Assembly (NCBI RefSeq): GCF_000758545.1
Contig: NZ_CP009279.1
Coordinates: 992,001-1,056,000, forward strand
From: Paenibacillus sp. FSL H7-0737
Lineage (GTDB): Bacteria; Bacillota; Bacilli; Paenibacillales; Paenibacillaceae
Reading direction: 5' to 3'
Length of the DNA stretch: 64,000 nt
The position numbers and the translations under genes are program-made. The notes beneath the pieces were generated by a model, which was not told where the DNA came from, searched no databases, and was given only the letters and a program-made list of their open reading frames with translations. Below, piece after piece: positions 60,590 through 64,000 of the stretch. Numbering within the stretch: position 1 is the stretch's first letter; each line of letters opens with the position of its first letter.

Positions 60590-60630
60590 TTGACATAAAG
60601 ATTAAACTGTATTAATAATAGTAGTACAGT
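60590..60630 (+). promoter_or_regulatory. Promoter and operator-like dyad of the YtrA-type operon
   Basis: A perfect -35 TTGACA (60590-60595) and a -10-like TAATAA (60613-60618) have 17-bp spacing. The inverted repeat ACTGTA (60606-60611)/TACAGT (60625-60630) overlaps the -10. Such placement is expected for autorepression by the GntR protein encoded 50 bases downstream. Confidence 0.65.
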
Positions 60631-60679
60631 TAATACACATCATCATGAACTAAGGGAAGACAGTGAAAGGAGGATGGTT

Positions 60680-61069
60680 ATGTTCGAATTGGACGTTCGC
60701 AGTCGCAAGCCGATTTATGAGCAGCTGACCGATAAGGTCAAGGAGATGATTTTACATGGCATTTTGCAGACTGATGAACAACTGCCTTCGGTAAGGACAT
60801 TATCCCAGCAGCTAACCGTGAATCCTAATACGATTCAGAAGGCTTACCGTGAATTGGAACGTGAGGGGTATATCTATTCACTGCAGGGGAAAGGGAGTTT
60901 TATAGCCCCAATGAAAAAAGAACAGAATGAGATAAAAAAAGCCGAAGTACGTACTGAGTTGCTTAGACTGATGGCGGAAGCGGTATACCTTGGGTTCACC
61001 GCAGCTGAGATTAGTTCATTGTATGAGCAAGTGGAGAAGCAGAGAGAAGGAGGGGAAAGTGATGATTGA
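60680..61069 (+). CDS. GntR-family transcriptional regulator, YtrA subfamily
   Basis: A 129-residue repressor with the GntR winged helix at residues 1-75 (SRKPIYEQLTDKVKEMILHG; LPSVRTLSQQLTVNPNTIQK; REGYIYSLQGKGSFI) and a short helical tail for dimerisation, the layout of the YtrA subfamily, which has no large ligand domain. YtrA repressors usually control the ABC genes beside them and respond to cell-envelope stress, for example lipid II-binding antibiotics. The ATG at 60680 has GGAGG at 6-bp spacing; the ATG two codons earlier abuts it. Its end overlaps the ATPase start by 8 bases. Confidence 0.93.
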   Translation: MFELDVRSRKPIYEQLTDKVKEMILHGILQTDEQLPSVRTLSQQLTVNPNTIQKAYRELEREGYIYSLQGKGSFIAPMKKEQNEIKKAEVRTELLRLMAEAVYLGFTAAEISSLYEQVEKQREGGESDD

Positions 61070-61964
61070 GATTCGAGGCGTCAGTAAGTTATTTCAAGGG
61101 GAGAAGGCAGTAGACGATATCTCTTTAACAGTACGTAAAGGGACGATTTATGGGCTGCTCGGCTCTAATGGCGCGGGTAAAACTACGCTGCTGAAGACCT
61201 TGGCAGGCATTTACTCTCCAGATAAGGGAACCGTGAAGGTGGAGGGTGAAGCGGTATTCGAACACCCGACGACTAAGCAACGGGTTATTTTTATGCCGGA
61301 TTCTCCTTACTTTTTCCCGCAATCCACCATGCTGCAAATGGCAGCCTTCTATCGCTCGATCTATCCGAGTTGGAATCAGAAGCGTTTTGAAGATTTGGGG
61401 ACCGTCTTTCAGCTCGATAAGAAGCGGAAGCTTAGTCGTTTCTCCAAAGGGATGCAGCGGCAAGCGTCATTCTGGTTATGTTTAAGCTGTATGCCAGATG
61501 TACTTATTATGGATGAGCCGATTGACGGGTTAGATCCGGTAATGCGACGCCAGATCAAAAACCTGCTATTTCAGGAGGTTGCTGAACGCGAGCTGACGGT
61601 AATCATTTCTTCACATAATCTTCGTGAGATCGAAGATCTGTGTGATCATGTTGGGATTATGCATGGTGGGAAGATGCTGATTGAGAAAGATCTGGATGAT
61701 CTTAAGGCGGATACACATAAGATTCAAGTGGCCTTCCGAGATGAACGGCATGAAATTCCGTTAGCAGCGAAGCTGCAAATATTACATCAAGAACGCCGGG
61801 GGAGCGTGAACCTGTACATAGTAAAAGGGGATCGTGAGCGAATTAAAGCGGCTTTTCAAGTGTACGAGCCATACGTATTCGATTTGCTTCCATTAACGCT
61901 AGAAGAGATCTTTATTTATGAAATGGGGGATGTCGGATATGACGCGCAGCCGATACTACTTTAA
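61062..61964 (+). CDS. ABC transporter ATP-binding protein (YtrB-like)
   Basis: A 300-residue ATPase. Walker A is GLLGSNGAGKTTLL, the signature is the atypical FSKGMQRQ, and Walker B is VLIMDEPIDGLDP, with H loop ISSHNLREIEDLCDHVG. The C-terminal 80 residues form an accessory domain. The atypical signature is common in YtrB/EcsA-type exporters. The ATG at 61062 is chosen (AGGAGG upstream); it overlaps the GntR gene by 8 bases, and the permease gene begins within its last 26 bases. The three genes form one operon. Confidence 0.93.
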   Translation: MIEIRGVSKLFQGEKAVDDISLTVRKGTIYGLLGSNGAGKTTLLKTLAGIYSPDKGTVKVEGEAVFEHPTTKQRVIFMPDSPYFFPQSTMLQMAAFYRSIYPSWNQKRFEDLGTVFQLDKKRKLSRFSKGMQRQASFWLCLSCMPDVLIMDEPIDGLDPVMRRQIKNLLFQEVAERELTVIISSHNLREIEDLCDHVGIMHGGKMLIEKDLDDLKADTHKIQVAFRDERHEIPLAAKLQILHQERRGSVNLYIVKGDRERIKAAFQVYEPYVFDLLPLTLEEIFIYEMGDVGYDAQPILL

Positions 61965-63963
61965 TAGCAGTATTATTCGCCAGAACTTCCGCCAGCATGG
62001 CTGGATAGGGATTATATATGCACTTGGCCTAATGTTCGCACTTCCATTGCAGCTGTTCATGAGTATCGATCCAAATGCAAAACCGCAGGAAATCGATCAT
62101 TTATTCCGCATCTCTGGTAATGTGCAAGCATTGTTTATTATTACGATCCCTGTTGCTGCTGGACTCTTTTTATTCCGATACCTTCAGGCAAAATCTCCAT
62201 CAGATCTATGGCATAGCCTGCCTTTACGCAGAGAGCATTTATTTACGGCTCATCTGACAAGTGGACTTACCTTACTGTTGGTGCCGGTTTGGTTAACTGC
62301 AGGGGTGGTTGCGGTTGTTAAGCGATGGAGTGGTAATTTTTATATTTTTCAGGGCGCAGATATTTGGCAATGGTGTATCACAGTTAGTATTCTGACTTTA
62401 TTCCTCTTCTGCTTTAGTGTTTTTGTGGGAATATGCACGGGCCAATCTATTCTTCAGGGAATTATCATTTATATTTTGCTTATTCTTCCTGTTGTACTGA
62501 TTTCATTAATCAATAGCCATTTAGTCATGTATCTTTATGGTTATGCAAATGCAAATGTAAACTTCCGAGATTCTAGTTTGCAGATGTGGTCTCCGTTTGT
62601 TCATATCGTGTATTATTTTACCGGCAAACCATTCACCAATACAGAATTATGGATTTATGGGGTATTGGCACTTCTATTTATTGGGTTGTCCTATCTATTA
62701 TACCGTAAACGTAATACGGAAAAAGCGGGTCAGGCTATTGCTTTTGGATATTTCAACCCGCTGTTTAAAGCAGGGGTTATGTTATGTACTATGCTTATTT
62801 CCGGGAATTATTTTGCACAAATGAAGCAACAGCAAATGGGCTGGGTAATTAGTGGATATGCCATTGGAGCCATTATCGGCTATGTTGCTGCGGAAATGAT
62901 TATTCGGAAAACATGGCAGATTATGACGCGTAAAGTGTTAGCAGAGTTTGCGGTTTATGCAGTAATGCTGGGGTTACTTCTGTATATCCCGATATCTAGT
63001 GTTACCGGGTATGAAGCTAGAGTACCTTCCGGTGATAAGATTAGTGGTGTGTATATGGGATCTAACTACCGTTGGTATACCCCCACGGATGATTTGTACA
63101 CTACTACACCCTATATGGGGCAGGACCCTTTTTCCGATGATAAAGATTATATAGAAGCTGTCCGTAAACTTCATCAAGCGGTAATTGCGGTACGTCCAGA
63201 ACATACCTCACAACAATACGCTTATGAATATTTTACCATCGCCTATCAATTGGAGAACGGTCACAAGCTAGTGAGGGAATACTGGATCCCTAATAAGGGG
63301 TTTGAATCAGAGCTCAAGGCGGTTAAGGATACCGAAGCTTACAAGTATGAAAAGTATAATTTAGCTCTCTTAGACAAAGACCTGGATTATATGTGGGTTA
63401 CTAACAGGAATAAAAAAGTAGCCATCTCTGATCCTCAGGAAATTTCAGAGCTAAAAGAGATTATCAAACGCGAAATTTCGAATATGTCCTACGAAGTACA
63501 GATAGATAAGGACGGGAAACCTGATGTGGCTGGTATCCAAACAGAGGTAAAGGCAAAAGAGGACAGCAACCAAGTTTCTTCGAGTTATGGTTATTATTAT
63601 CCGTGGAAGTCTTCTTTCCATGAGCTTGAAAAGTGGATGAACGAAAAAGGCTATGCCGATAAAATACGAACAACCGCTGAAGATATACAATCGGCAGAGA
63701 TTGTAAAAGATGGTTTTATGGATAAGCAAACACCTAAGAATCCTACGAGTCCTGAACAAAGAGTAGTGCTTGCACGTGAAAAGAATCGTACAGTTGTTAC
63801 GAAGGATAAGGCACTATTAACGGATATTTTAGATCATCGTTTCAATTATGGAGTCGAGAATGGCAACTACATTGTGAAGCTGCTGTATAAGGAGGGTTAT
63901 AGTGATTTCGTTATGTTAAAAGCGTCCGATATGACGGCTGAATTGAAGGTATTGCTGAAATAA
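61939..63963 (+). CDS. ABC transporter permease with large C-terminal extracytoplasmic domain (DUF6449-like)
   Basis: A 674-residue membrane protein. About eight membrane segments lie in the first 345 residues, starting at about 20-42. One at about 330-350 precedes an extracytoplasmic domain of about 320 residues rich in Tyr, Lys and Asp (SNYRWYTPTDDLYTTTPYMG; SYGYYYPWKSSFHELEKWMN). This layout fits permeases beside YtrA-type GntR genes that end in a DUF6449-like domain. I choose the ATG at 61939 with GGGGGA 8 bases upstream; it overlaps the ATPase gene by 26 bases. Probably exports or senses envelope-active compounds together with the ATPase (inference). The remaining 37 bases of the window hold nothing recognisable. 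Confidence 0.85.
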   Translation: MTRSRYYFNSSIIRQNFRQHGWIGIIYALGLMFALPLQLFMSIDPNAKPQEIDHLFRISGNVQALFIITIPVAAGLFLFRYLQAKSPSDLWHSLPLRREHLFTAHLTSGLTLLLVPVWLTAGVVAVVKRWSGNFYIFQGADIWQWCITVSILTLFLFCFSVFVGICTGQSILQGIIIYILLILPVVLISLINSHLVMYLYGYANANVNFRDSSLQMWSPFVHIVYYFTGKPFTNTELWIYGVLALLFIGLSYLLYRKRNTEKAGQAIAFGYFNPLFKAGVMLCTMLISGNYFAQMKQQQMGWVISGYAIGAIIGYVAAEMIIRKTWQIMTRKVLAEFAVYAVMLGLLLYIPISSVTGYEARVPSGDKISGVYMGSNYRWYTPTDDLYTTTPYMGQDPFSDDKDYIEAVRKLHQAVIAVRPEHTSQQYAYEYFTIAYQLENGHKLVREYWIPNKGFESELKAVKDTEAYKYEKYNLALLDKDLDYMWVTNRNKKVAISDPQEISELKEIIKREISNMSYEVQIDKDGKPDVAGIQTEVKAKEDSNQVSSSYGYYYPWKSSFHELEKWMNEKGYADKIRTTAEDIQSAEIVKDGFMDKQTPKNPTSPEQRVVLAREKNRTVVTKDKALLTDILDHRFNYGVENGNYIVKLLYKEGYSDFVMLKASDMTAELKVLLK

Positions 63964-64000
63964 GCTAAGAATAAGGTAAGTAAAAGATTACAGAAAAAGA

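Overview
The window reads as low-to-mid GC Firmicutes chromosome, most likely Paenibacillus or a close relative. Reasons: strong AGGAGG-type ribosome binding sites, frequent GTG/TTG starts, YesM/YesN-type two-component pairs beside sugar ABC transporters, a qoxABCD menaquinol oxidase operon, a YtrA-type GntR/ABC module and ypsA. No rRNA, tRNA, IS element, prophage or CRISPR was seen. The genus is inferred from gene content and style only.

Region 1 (1-18.5 kb) is a carbohydrate-utilisation region. After a partial methyltransferase-like gene and a coiled-coil protein come an AraC regulator divergent from a GH31 alpha-xylosidase (yicI), a cytoplasmic SGNH hydrolase, a YesN/YesM-type response regulator and sensor kinase divergent from a two-permease plus lipoprotein sugar ABC importer, a zinc-type GH42 beta-galactosidase, and a second AraC regulator divergent from a second, zinc-less GH42 enzyme. 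The three glycosidases and the SGNH hydrolase have no signal peptides. This fits import of oligosaccharides followed by debranching inside the cell, for example xyloglucan- or galactoside-type fragments.

Region 2 (18.5-30.4 kb) is mixed housekeeping and stress-related content: a lipoprotein, ypsA, an amidase, an OmpR-type two-component system divergent from a membrane-anchored YceI protein, a Nudix/MazG-like/small membrane protein/oxidoreductase operon, wrbA, a GyrI-like protein and a split-barrel flavin-type protein. A 51-bp-period repeat array lies in the gap at 29.2-29.6 kb.

Region 3 (30.4-47.8 kb) is the most unusual part: ten genes for what looks like a membrane-spanning nucleotide-driven machine. 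It has a 1129-residue FtsZ/tubulin-like protein with an 800-residue partner, two VWA proteins with complete metal-binding motifs predicted outside the membrane, a GTPase carrying a split zinc ribbon, a large membrane protein resembling GTPase-associated protein 1, a small beta-rich protein, and a divergent trio of unknown membrane proteins, one with a zinc ribbon. The components resemble FtsZ-like/VWA/GTPase membrane-remodelling systems predicted from comparative genomics, and GTPase-centred conflict systems. The function is not known to me.

Region 4 (47.8-64 kb) holds a secreted alpha/alpha-toroid plus DUF4430-type protein that recalls animal cobalamin carriers, a chemoreceptor, qoxABCD on the minus strand, a polysaccharide deacetylase, a polar amino-acid ABC importer, and a YtrA-like GntR/ABC operon with a clear operator-like inverted repeat over its promoter.

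Two intergenic elements (15226-15409 and 41289-41473) each carry four copies of a 21-bp near-palindrome with almost identical spacing (50/62/51 and 51/62/51). The array at 29.2-29.6 kb has the same 51-bp period with a different small palindrome. These repeats and the region 3 machine are the most noteworthy signals.
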